Assembly: GCA_041946825.1 (NCBI GenBank)
Contig: JBHGBD010000030.1
Span: 1 to 58,604, forward strand
Source: CAZTHM01 sp041946825
Lineage (GTDB): Bacteria; Acidobacteriota; Terriglobia; UBA7540
Direction of reading: 5' to 3'
Length of the DNA: 58,604 bases
In this document: positions 51,799 to 58,604 of the stretch, in pieces
Layout of the letters: each line of letters begins with the position of its first letter
Position numbering within the stretch: the first letter of the stretch is position 1
Translations under genes and position numbers: made by a program
The notes under the pieces: generated by a model
Told to the model about the DNA's origin: nothing
What the model saw: only the letters and a program-made list of their open reading frames with translations
The model's database searches: none

Positions 51799-51827
51799 AG
51801 GATACCACGATTGGCCTAATCTGACAA
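51799..51827 (-). promoter_or_regulatory. Promoter of rpsO
   Basis: On the minus strand TTGTCA (51822-51827) is followed after 17 bases by TATCCT (51799-51804), ideally placed for rpsO. Confidence 0.65.
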
Positions 51828-51990
51828 AGCCTAAATCGTGGTCGTACTCATGGCAAGATACTCCGGAAGGGAGGATGCCCACGGTGGTTGCGACCTTGTA
51901 GAGTCCAGGCGGCGAAAATCGAAAGTCCCGATATTTACTATAGATGTATTTCGTCATTTCTATACAGCGCCGTGGATTGAAGTTTTGCCG

Positions 51991-52019
51991 TTGAACGGCC
52001 GATGAGATATCTCTATAGT
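51991..52019 (+). promoter_or_regulatory. Promoter giving a leaderless transcript
   Basis: TTGAAC (51991-51996), a 17-base spacer and TATAGT (52014-52019) place the transcription start at about 52026, one base before the ATG at 52027. No ribosome binding site fits in between. Confidence 0.65.
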
Positions 52020-52026
52020 AGGGCCT

Positions 52027-52755
52027 ATGGCGTGGATAATCGGAGTGTCAGCGCTGGTGATTCTTGGAGCGGTGTTACGGTCGATCCTCCGGCTTGACTC
52101 GCCGTCTCCGCACGCCAACGGTCTCGCTCCGCTGGGCCCGGAACGCGATGCGCTCTACCAGCCTGTGGCCCAGGAGATCGAAACCCAGATCACTATCCTC
52201 GGCATCTCTCTCAATGACGCGTTCGATGAACGGTCTTCGGGCAATCACGAAATCGCCTGGCGCCTCGTGCGGCTCTCCGCATCAGAATGGGATCGACTCG
52301 CCGAGATTCTGACACTTCTGTCCGGCGCCATGGCCGAGGCCATGAGCAGCGCACGGGTCGCGGGACCAAATCGGTTGCTGGGCTCCAGCCATTTCAAATC
52401 CCGGGTGATGATCGACTACGTCCGCACCTACGAACTGCTCGAGCAACTTGTGTTCCGGACCCGGCTGCGTAGCCAGCTGCAGCTCCGCATGTTACGCCGC
52501 ACGGTTGAGATGCTGAGCGCCGAATTCCGCCGCGCCTATCGATACGCCGACCGGACCGAAGACCGACCCCAGGAACTGTGGGACCGTCTGGACGTTTACT
52601 TCCACGACCTGGATCTGATTTCGAAGGAAATTCTGTTGGCCTTTCGCGGTCTGCTGCAGGAGCTGCCACATCCGGCCCTTCCGGCATTGGCGAGCAGCTT
52701 GAAAGGCCTCGTGCAGCGTGGAGTTCGCTCCCCCTCTGTTCCGGCCGACGCGTAG
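52027..52755 (+). CDS. Hypothetical membrane-anchored helical protein
   Basis: A 242-residue protein with one N-terminal membrane segment (MAWIIGVSALVILGAVLRSIL) and a long helical body rich in Leu, Arg and Glu (IAWRLVRLSASEWDRLAEIL; LVFRTRLRSQLQLRMLRRTV). No family is recognised. The ATG has no ribosome binding site and the promoter leaves almost no leader, so translation is probably leaderless. Confidence 0.7.
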   Translation: MAWIIGVSALVILGAVLRSILRLDSPSPHANGLAPLGPERDALYQPVAQEIETQITILGISLNDAFDERSSGNHEIAWRLVRLSASEWDRLAEILTLLSGAMAEAMSSARVAGPNRLLGSSHFKSRVMIDYVRTYELLEQLVFRTRLRSQLQLRMLRRTVEMLSAEFRRAYRYADRTEDRPQELWDRLDVYFHDLDLISKEILLAFRGLLQELPHPALPALASSLKGLVQRGVRSPSVPADA

Positions 52756-52855
52756 ACCCGCCCCTTCCCGCTCCTTAATTGTTGTCAGCAGGAAAGGATG
52801 ATGCGTGTGTAAAAGCCGCTCGTGATCCCCTGCCCGGCTTTGTGAAGGGCTCTGA

Positions 52856-53905
52856 CTATCCGTAGAAAATCTCGGCGGTCTTGATGAGCTCCGGATCCAC
52901 GTACTTCAGTTTCTTCAGAGCGTCGGAGATGGGCATGCCGGTAATCTGGTTGCCGTGCAAGCAGACCATGTAGCCATATTTGCCCTCGGCGATCAGGTCG
53001 ACCGCCTTCACGCCGTAACGAATTCCCAGCACGCGGTCGAAGGCCGTGGGCGAGCCACCGCGCTGGATGTGGCCGAGGACGGTAACGCGGGTTTCAAACC
53101 CCGTGCGGCGCTCGATCTCTTTCCCGACGATTTCGCCGATGCCGCCCAGCTGGACATGCCCGAACTGGTCCAGCTTCGCGGACTTGGTGACAAAGTCCTT
53201 GTCGGCGCCCGCCAACTGGAAACCCTCCGAGACCACGACAATCGAGAATTTCTTGCCGCGCGCGTGGCGCTTGCGAAGGATGTCGCAGACCTCGTCGAGC
53301 GGGACGGACTTCTCCGGAACCAGGATGCAGTCAGCGCCACCCGCCAGGCCGCCCATGGCCGCAATCCATCCCGTGTGCCGGCCCATCACTTCGACCACCA
53401 GCACGCGCTGGTGCGATTCCGCCGTAGAGTGCAGCCGGTCGATATTCTCGGTGACAATCGAAACCGCGGTGTCAAAACCGAAGGTCTGGTCGGTGCCCTC
53501 GACGTCGTTGTCAATCGTCTTGGGAACACCGACAACTTTCAGGCCTTCGGCCGCAAGCGCGCGCGCGACACCCAGCGTGTCTTCGCCGCCCACCGCGACG
53601 AGGTAATCCAGACCCATCTTCTTCATGTTCTCGATAACTTTCTTTTTGTCCTCTTCTTTCTTCAAAGGGTTGGTGCGCGAGGTCCCAAGAATCGTTCCGC
53701 CGCGCGGCAGGATGCCGGAAATGGAATTCAGCGTGAGCGGCTCGGCAAGCTCTTTCAGCATGCCCCGCCACCCTTCCTTGACCCCGATGACTTTGTACCC
53801 CAATTGATCAGCCCGGCGGACCACCGCGCGAATCACGGCGTTCAATCCCGGACAGTCGCCGCCTCCGGTCAGAATTCCGATTGTGCCTTTCGATTCGTTT
53901 GCCAT
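52856..53905 (-). CDS. pfp: 6-phosphofructokinase, diphosphate-type signature
   Basis: A 349-residue PfkA-fold enzyme, shown by GGGDCPGLNA near 14-23, PRGGTILGTSRTNP, MGRHTGW and GHIQRGGSPTAFDR. Two positions decide the phosphoryl donor: the loop reads GGED (106-109) and the next motif PKTIDND with Lys129. In E. coli numbering this is Asp104 and Lys124, the combination known from PPi-dependent enzymes such as that of Amycolatopsis, while ATP enzymes have Gly at both. It should therefore use diphosphate reversibly. AAGGAGAG precedes ATG 53905. Confidence 0.9.
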   Translation of the reverse strand: MANESKGTIGILTGGGDCPGLNAVIRAVVRRADQLGYKVIGVKEGWRGMLKELAEPLTLNSISGILPRGGTILGTSRTNPLKKEEDKKKVIENMKKMGLDYLVAVGGEDTLGVARALAAEGLKVVGVPKTIDNDVEGTDQTFGFDTAVSIVTENIDRLHSTAESHQRVLVVEVMGRHTGWIAAMGGLAGGADCILVPEKSVPLDEVCDILRKRHARGKKFSIVVVSEGFQLAGADKDFVTKSAKLDQFGHVQLGGIGEIVGKEIERRTGFETRVTVLGHIQRGGSPTAFDRVLGIRYGVKAVDLIAEGKYGYMVCLHGNQITGMPISDALKKLKYVDPELIKTAEIFYG

Positions 53906-54228
53906 AACAGCGTGTCTCTCCTTTATGATGAGTTCCGGCGAAGCGTGCCCTCGGCGCCCGATGGCTCGTGCCGCGCCTCGACGCAAGGGCTGATGACGCG
54001 GAATAAACAAATGAATCTAGCAAGAGTTCTGCCCACTGGTCAAATGCCTCTGTGAGTCAGCCCGCGCGGTGTGAGGACATAATGCCGACCCCTTTCACCT
54101 TCACGCTTTCCCGTTGACAGCGCATGGCGCGACGCCAATAATGGGGGCGCGATTTCGGAGTTGGGTATTCTGCTTCCGGCCTCGCGGTAAGCCCCTCGCA
54201 CGTATTCCGCGAAAGGAGTCTGACGACG
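53906..54228. other. Divergent promoter region, 323 bases
   Basis: This region separates the phosphofructokinase and the beta-galactosidase genes and must hold both promoters. I see no clear -35/-10 pair or strong palindrome; AAAGGAG at 54211-54217 is the ribosome site of the downstream gene. Confidence 0.35.
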
Positions 54229-56337
54229 ATGGTGAACCGTACGTCGGTGTTGGCGTTTGTTTGTGTAAGCGCATTCATAATCTCGGCTGGCGTGACCTCC
54301 GCGCAGTCTAGGCCACCCTCCGGACCTTTCGATCTCATCGAGTGGAATGGAGGGAAGTTCGTTTACGGTGTGGACTACTACCCCGAGCACTGGCCGGAAA
54401 GCCAGTGGGAGAAAGATGCGACGATGATGCAGGCCGCGGGCATGAACTTCGTGCGCCTGGCGGAATTCGCCTGGGTGAAGATGGAACCCGTCGAGGGCCA
54501 ATTCGATTTCGCCTGGCTGGACCGCGCCATCAAAGTTCTGAACGCCCAAGGCATCAAGGTCATCCTGGGAACCCCGACCGCTTCCCCGCCCGCCTGGCTC
54601 TACGCGAAATATCCCGATATCGCGGCGATGGACGAGAATGGCGTGCGCTACCGTTATGGCTCGCGGCGCAACTACTGCATCCACAGCCCGAACTTCATCG
54701 CCGCCTCCAAACGCATCGTGACCGCGATGGCGGAGCATTACAAAGGCAATCCCGGCGTCATTGGCTGGCAGATCGACAATGAGCTTGGCGACCCCGAGTG
54801 CTTCGATGCCGCCACGCGCGCCGCGTTCCAGAAATGGTGCCGGACGAAGTACAAGACTCTCGCTGCCTTGAACAAATCCTGGGGGACAATCTTCTGGGGA
54901 CACACGTATCTGGCATGGGCGGAAATCCCGCTTCCCTGGAACACTTTGGGCAAAACTTACAATCCCAGTCTCGCGCTCGACTTCAAGCGGTTCCAGAGTG
55001 AGACCACTCACGACTACCTGAAACTGCAAACCGAAATTCTTCGCCGCGTCGCGCCCAGGCAGGCCATCACTCACAACGCCATGGGGATGTACGACAACAT
55101 CGACTACTCCGACTTGCACCGCTCGGTCGACTTCGTTGCCTGGGATAACTACCCGATGTTCGGCGAAAATTACGCCGATTACTTCGGCCCCGCCATGGCG
55201 CACGACCTGATTCGCGGGTCGAAGAACAATCAGAACTTCATGGTCATGGAGCAGCAGGGGGGCTTGCCCGGCTGGAGCATCTTCTGGGGACGGCAGGCGG
55301 CACCGGGCCTCTATCGCGCCTGGGCGTTTCAGGGCGTGGCGCATGGCGCTGACGGCATCTGCTATTTCCGCTGGCGAACGTCACGCTGGGGAACAGAGCA
55401 GTACTGGCAAGGGATTCTCGACCAGGACAGCTACCCGAACGAGCGCTACAAGACCGCCGCGCAGACGGGCAAGGAATTCGCGCAGCTCGCGGATTTGCTG
55501 CACGGCTCGAAGGTCGTCTCGAACGTTGCCATCCTCGTGTCGCCCGATTCGCGATACGCTTTCAAGATCCAGCCGCTGGTCAAGGAGTTCAATTACAACC
55601 GGCAACTGCATCTCTACTACGACGCCTTTCGGAAGCACGGGATCAACGTGGACGTTGTATTCCCCCAGAGCGATCTCGCCGCCTACAAGATCGTGGTGGC
55701 GCCCTCGTTGTTTGTGGTCGATCTGCCACTGGTCGAGAGGCTGGCGGCGTTCGTTAAGAAAGGGGGAACTCTAGTTCTCACTTACCGCACCGGCGTGAAG
55801 GACGAATTCAACGTTGTGACCGATCAGACGCTTCCCGGGCCGCTCGCCGAGCTGGCGGGAATCGCTATCCACGACTTCGACCCGCAGACGAATCAGGAAC
55901 AGGAAGTTGTCGATGGCGATGGGGAAGCTCATCCCGCGAGGGTGTGGTTCGACATCCTCGACCCCACGACGGCCACATCGCTCGCGAAGTACAACCGGGG
56001 GTATTACGCGGGGAAAATCGCGGCCACGGTGAACAGGTTTGGAGAAGGACAGGTCATTTACATCGGGACGGAACTCGCCAAGCCGGCGTCGTATGCGAAA
56101 TTGGCAGGTCATCTCGCCGACGAAGCCGGACTCACTCAGGGGCCAACAACCCCGGAAGGCGTCGAACTGGCCGTGCGGGAAAAAGCCGGTAAGAAGATCT
56201 TGTTCCTGATCAACTACACCGAAAAAGCACAAGCAATAAACCTGGGCGGGACTTTCCGGAATGCGCTGACGGGAGGAACCGAGCCCGCGGAAGTAAGCCT
56301 CGCGCCGTTTGATGTGAAGGTCCTGACGACGCCCTAG
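54229..56337 (+). CDS. Secreted GH42 beta-galactosidase
   Basis: A 702-residue glycosidase. A signal peptide (VLAFVCVSAFIISAGVTSAQS, split as VLAFVCVSAF and IISAGVTSAQS) is followed by the GH42 A domain (about 45-430) with VDYYPEHWPESQWEKDA, the acid/base Glu185 in QIDNELG and the likely nucleophile Glu341 in VMEQQGG. The beta-galactosidase trimerisation domain follows (about 430-640). A C-terminal beta domain completes it. GH42 enzymes cut terminal galactose from oligosaccharides; most are cytoplasmic, so the secretion signal points to extracytoplasmic polysaccharide use. Confidence 0.92.
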   Translation: MVNRTSVLAFVCVSAFIISAGVTSAQSRPPSGPFDLIEWNGGKFVYGVDYYPEHWPESQWEKDATMMQAAGMNFVRLAEFAWVKMEPVEGQFDFAWLDRAIKVLNAQGIKVILGTPTASPPAWLYAKYPDIAAMDENGVRYRYGSRRNYCIHSPNFIAASKRIVTAMAEHYKGNPGVIGWQIDNELGDPECFDAATRAAFQKWCRTKYKTLAALNKSWGTIFWGHTYLAWAEIPLPWNTLGKTYNPSLALDFKRFQSETTHDYLKLQTEILRRVAPRQAITHNAMGMYDNIDYSDLHRSVDFVAWDNYPMFGENYADYFGPAMAHDLIRGSKNNQNFMVMEQQGGLPGWSIFWGRQAAPGLYRAWAFQGVAHGADGICYFRWRTSRWGTEQYWQGILDQDSYPNERYKTAAQTGKEFAQLADLLHGSKVVSNVAILVSPDSRYAFKIQPLVKEFNYNRQLHLYYDAFRKHGINVDVVFPQSDLAAYKIVVAPSLFVVDLPLVERLAAFVKKGGTLVLTYRTGVKDEFNVVTDQTLPGPLAELAGIAIHDFDPQTNQEQEVVDGDGEAHPARVWFDILDPTTATSLAKYNRGYYAGKIAATVNRFGEGQVIYIGTELAKPASYAKLAGHLADEAGLTQGPTTPEGVELAVREKAGKKILFLINYTEKAQAINLGGTFRNALTGGTEPAEVSLAPFDVKVLTTP

Positions 56338-56353
56338 AACTCGGAAGTGACTC

Positions 56354-57337
56354 TCAGGAAGGAAGCAGCGTCCCGACCTCGCGTTCGAGTGCGCGGCGAT
56401 AAAGTGGCAACGCCGTCGCCATGTCCTCGAGCGCCAGACCCAGATTTACGACGACGTAGCGAGCGCGTTCGTTTGGCCGCGCGGCGCCACTCGTAACGAG
56501 TGTCGCGAGTTCCTCATATTCTGTGGGCATCCCCGCAAAATGCCCGTGCTGGCGGTAATACTCGAACTGTCCGCCGTCGTCCACCCACATTCCGTCGGCG
56601 GCCTGTACGGCAGCCGCCATCAGCGTCGCATCGAAATCAAGCGAGACGGCAACACTTCCTGGCTTCAGCATTTCCGGTGAGATGACCGGCGTTGGGTTCT
56701 TCACGATCGGCGCGCAGGTAACAACAATGTCGGCTTCCTTCACCGCCTCGGCCGGCGTCGCAGCCGGTACGACCGCCAGTCCCCATTCCGTGACTTGCCG
56801 AGAGAAACCTTCTCGAGCCTGATTCGAGGGATCGTAAGCTGCTACCGTGGTGATGCCGGGGCACACGCGGCGAATCGCGTCAACGTTCACGCGCCCCTGA
56901 ACGCCCGCGCCGATGATGGCCATCCGGCGCGCCTCGGGCGATGCCAGCCGACGCACCGCCACCGCCGTCGCTGCGCCTGTGCGCTTCTCCGTGATCCAGG
57001 TGCAGTCCATCACCGCCAGTGGCACACCCGTCTCGGGACAGTTCAGAATCAGCAGGCCGGTGATATAAGGCAGCCCGCGGCGGCGATTGCCGGGATAGCC
57101 GCTCACCCATTTCATACCTGCCGCACCCGCGCTTGAGAGATATGCCGGCATGGCGTGAATGAACGCGTCGGGTTGCGTGTGAATCCCCGGCTTGGGCGGC
57201 ATCTCAACCTTGCCCGCCGCTTTCTCGATGAAACACTTCTCTACCGCGGCAATGACATCGTCAAGGGAGAATTCGAGTGACTCGATCTGGGCTCGAGAAA
57301 TATAAAGGATTTGGCGGCCGCGCTCAGGATTCCACAT
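56354..57337 (-). CDS. Ornithine cyclodeaminase/mu-crystallin family protein
   Basis: A 327-residue NAD(P)-binding protein. It shows the family's GMKWVSGYPGN substrate region, Rossmann motif AIIGAGVQGRVN and ADIVVTCAPI. Members include ornithine cyclodeaminase, alanine dehydrogenase, ketimine reductase and lysine cyclodeaminase, so the substrate is open. The gene converges on the beta-galactosidase with a 16-base gap. No clear ribosome binding site precedes the ATG. Confidence 0.85.
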   Translation of the reverse strand: MWNPERGRQILYISRAQIESLEFSLDDVIAAVEKCFIEKAAGKVEMPPKPGIHTQPDAFIHAMPAYLSSAGAAGMKWVSGYPGNRRRGLPYITGLLILNCPETGVPLAVMDCTWITEKRTGAATAVAVRRLASPEARRMAIIGAGVQGRVNVDAIRRVCPGITTVAAYDPSNQAREGFSRQVTEWGLAVVPAATPAEAVKEADIVVTCAPIVKNPTPVISPEMLKPGSVAVSLDFDATLMAAAVQAADGMWVDDGGQFEYYRQHGHFAGMPTEYEELATLVTSGAARPNERARYVVVNLGLALEDMATALPLYRRALEREVGTLLPS

Positions 57338-57413
57338 GGCCCGCTATTATGGCCGTTCTCCGATCGAAGTCAACGCAGTCAATCGACGATTCCATAATCT
57401 GACTCGGCAGTCG

Positions 57414-57449
57414 CAAAAAAAAGCCTGCGCTGCGGGATGCAGCGCAGGC
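57414..57449 (-). terminator. Rho-independent terminator of the BON gene
   Basis: On the minus strand an 11-bp perfect stem GCCTGCGCTGC/GCAGCGCAGGC (57423-57449, 5-nt loop) is followed by eight T residues (57415-57422 on the plus strand as A). It is one of the strongest terminators in the window and starts 23 bases after the BON gene stop. Confidence 0.93.
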
Positions 57450-57472
57450 AAGGATTCACGTGGCAATTAAGC

Positions 57473-58216
57473 TTAGCCCCGGTCCACTCGGAGGTTGTTG
57501 ACAACCGAGAACGAAAGGCCCGTCGTACGGGCCGCCATCTCGGCCTTGGCGCTATCGAGCTTGGTCGCCACCGCGCCTTCCAGCGTCACATTACCGTTCT
57601 TCACGATAATGTGGATCGGCGGAAGTGAGCGGTTGGCGTAGTGCACAAAGAACGGATCGCCGTAAATCGCTCGCGCCAGCTGGATTCGCAGCCGGTCGTC
57701 AAAGTTCGAAACCGGCAGAACTTCCAAGTCGTTCTCAACCTTGGCCACTCCGCGGACGCGCGTTAGAAAGTTGCCGATGTCCGACTTCTTGAATGGTTGG
57801 GTCACCTGGCCGCTCACAACCAGCTTGTTGCCCTGAGCTTCCAGATTGATGTTGTCAAAGATCCCGTACGCGTAGTAGGTCAAAATCTCGTGCCGCGCCT
57901 GATCGAGGATCTGCTGTGAGGACACGTCCTCGGCTTTGACCTGAATATTGTTGATCACCTGGCTGACGCCCGGTGATTTTCGAGCCGCCTTCTCGGCGTC
58001 GAGCTTGGCGCCCAGGTTGTCAACCGTGCCGGTCAGCGTCGCCACGCCGTCTTTGAACGTCGTCTGCACCTGACCGTGATTGAACACCTTGGCGTGATAG
58101 ATCTTGTCCTGGAGCTCTGCCGCCCGCTTGGCGTCAGAATCCCGGATACTAGCGAAAGCCGTCTGGCTAGCCAGACCCACCAACATCGCGACCGCCAAGA
58201 ACTTCAGAGCTTTCAT
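57473..58216 (-). CDS. Secreted protein with three BON domains
   Basis: A 247-residue protein with a signal peptide (LKFLAVAMLVGLASQTAFA) and three BON (OsmY-type) domains at about 30-95 (VQTTFKDGVATLTGTV), 100-165 (KLVVSGQVTQPFKK) and 170-245 (IIVKNGNVTLEGAVATKL). OsmY-like proteins are periplasmic and respond to envelope and osmotic stress. AGGAGGAT precedes ATG 58216 by six bases, and a strong terminator follows the gene. Confidence 0.9.
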   Translation of the reverse strand: MKALKFLAVAMLVGLASQTAFASIRDSDAKRAAELQDKIYHAKVFNHGQVQTTFKDGVATLTGTVDNLGAKLDAEKAARKSPGVSQVINNIQVKAEDVSSQQILDQARHEILTYYAYGIFDNINLEAQGNKLVVSGQVTQPFKKSDIGNFLTRVRGVAKVENDLEVLPVSNFDDRLRIQLARAIYGDPFFVHYANRSLPPIHIIVKNGNVTLEGAVATKLDSAKAEMAARTTGLSFSVVNNLRVDRG

Positions 58217-58512
58217 GATTATCCTCCTGGGGGGCTGCCTCTTGAGGGCGCCCACCTCAACTCTGCCTGCCAGAAACCCCGACCTCCACACCCCTTACGA
58301 AATCACTTCCATGGGCTAAGACGCAAATGGCGGGCGAGTGGTTGCAAGCCGCTTAACTGGCTCATTGTAAATAAGATGTCATCAAGGCACAGTTGGAATG
58401 GTTTCGAATTATTTCGAATTGGTTGCATTGATGGACCAGGAAGGGTTGGAGCGGAGCGGGAAGGGGTGTTTCAAATCGCTCGATGGCTTAATCGCCCGAT
58501 CATCCCATATTT

Positions 58513-58604
58513 TCACTCGTACCGCAGCGCCGCCAACGGATCAACTCGGGACGCTCGCCTTGCCGGCGCATAGCCAGCGAGAATCGCGGCGCTTAGGAGG
58601 ACGA
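58513..58604 (-). CDS. ABC transporter permease C-terminus (MacB/ADOP-like), partial
   Basis: The right edge holds the last 29 codons of a gene on the minus strand, ending with TGA at 58513-58515. The protein end reads AGYAPARRASRVDPLAALRYE after an apolar segment, given here as AGYAPARRASRV and DPLAALRYE. This is the hallmark tail of MacB/FtsX-type permeases, including the ADOP group abundant in Acidobacteria. The rest of the gene lies outside the window. The 296-base gap to the BON gene shows no other gene. Confidence 0.75.
   Translation of the reverse strand, partial: VLLSAAILAGYAPARRASRVDPLAALRYE

Noticed and set aside
51769..51957. 62-codon minus-strand frame upstream of rpsO
   Set aside because: It has no ribosome site, contains the rpsO promoter boxes and resembles no family; it is the rpsO upstream region.
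52955..54055. 366-codon plus-strand frame opposite phosphofructokinase
   Set aside because: Shadow frame; the minus strand carries all phosphofructokinase motifs.
1..58604. CRISPR arrays
   Set aside because: The heptamer arrays are the only dense repeats; they lack spacers and the 24-40 bp repeat length, and no cas gene is present.

Overview
The window looks like chromosomal DNA of an Acidobacteriota bacterium, most likely of the Terriglobia type. This is inferred from gene families, not from a marker gene. The clues are a TIGR02999-type ECF sigma factor next to a Ser/Thr kinase-TPR protein, the tail of a MacB/ADOP-like permease at the right edge, exported GMC oxidoreductase and gluconate 2-dehydrogenase subunit 3 genes, many Tat signals, and high GC from about 4.28 kb onward. 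The first 4.2 kb is less GC-rich and reads as one end of an integrated mobile element.

Region 1 (1-4276): element end. It holds hypothetical genes, a small gene with its own terminator, a palindrome-rich control region with two sigma70-like promoters and a leader RNA able to form competing hairpins, a two-HTH (Xis-like) protein, a small basic protein, a tyrosine integrase and a tRNA-Arg(TCT). The tRNA abuts a ribosomal protein S1-like gene whose 5' end appears to be missing.

Region 2 (4290-22849): S1-like protein; ECF sigma factor plus kinase-TPR; diheme cytochrome c; a receiver-HATPase fusion; a secreted papain-like protease; a run of small stress/envelope genes (DUF1508, glycine-zipper, DUF937, BON-LysM, GlsB/YeaQ); a HerA-like ATPase; small membrane proteins; a stand-alone GMP synthase synthetase domain; and an MFS transporter.

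Region 3 (23134-46187): the most distinctive part. A pentaheme cytochrome c, two DUF362 proteins, a Tat-exported AmmeMemoRadiSam radical SAM enzyme, a Memo-AMMECR1 fusion with a signal peptide, a membrane spermidine-synthase-like protein, a polyferredoxin with a NapH-like membrane part, a DUF6599 protein and a Tat-exported aldo/keto reductase-ferredoxin fusion lie close together. Nearly all carry export signals or membrane segments, which suggests an extracytoplasmic redox system around AmmeMemoRadiSam. The same stretch holds six arrays of degenerate 7-bp repeats, three of them inside or at the start of coding sequences. It ends with a gluconate dehydrogenase-like pair and a Tat-exported D-2-hydroxyacid dehydrogenase.

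Region 4 (46258-58604): HEAT-repeat secreted protein, a repeat-containing spacer, pnp and rpsO, a probably leaderless gene, a phosphofructokinase with the diphosphate-type signature, a secreted GH42 beta-galactosidase, an ornithine cyclodeaminase-family protein, a triple-BON protein and the 3' end of an ABC permease gene. All functions are read from sequence motifs and family knowledge; no database search was run.
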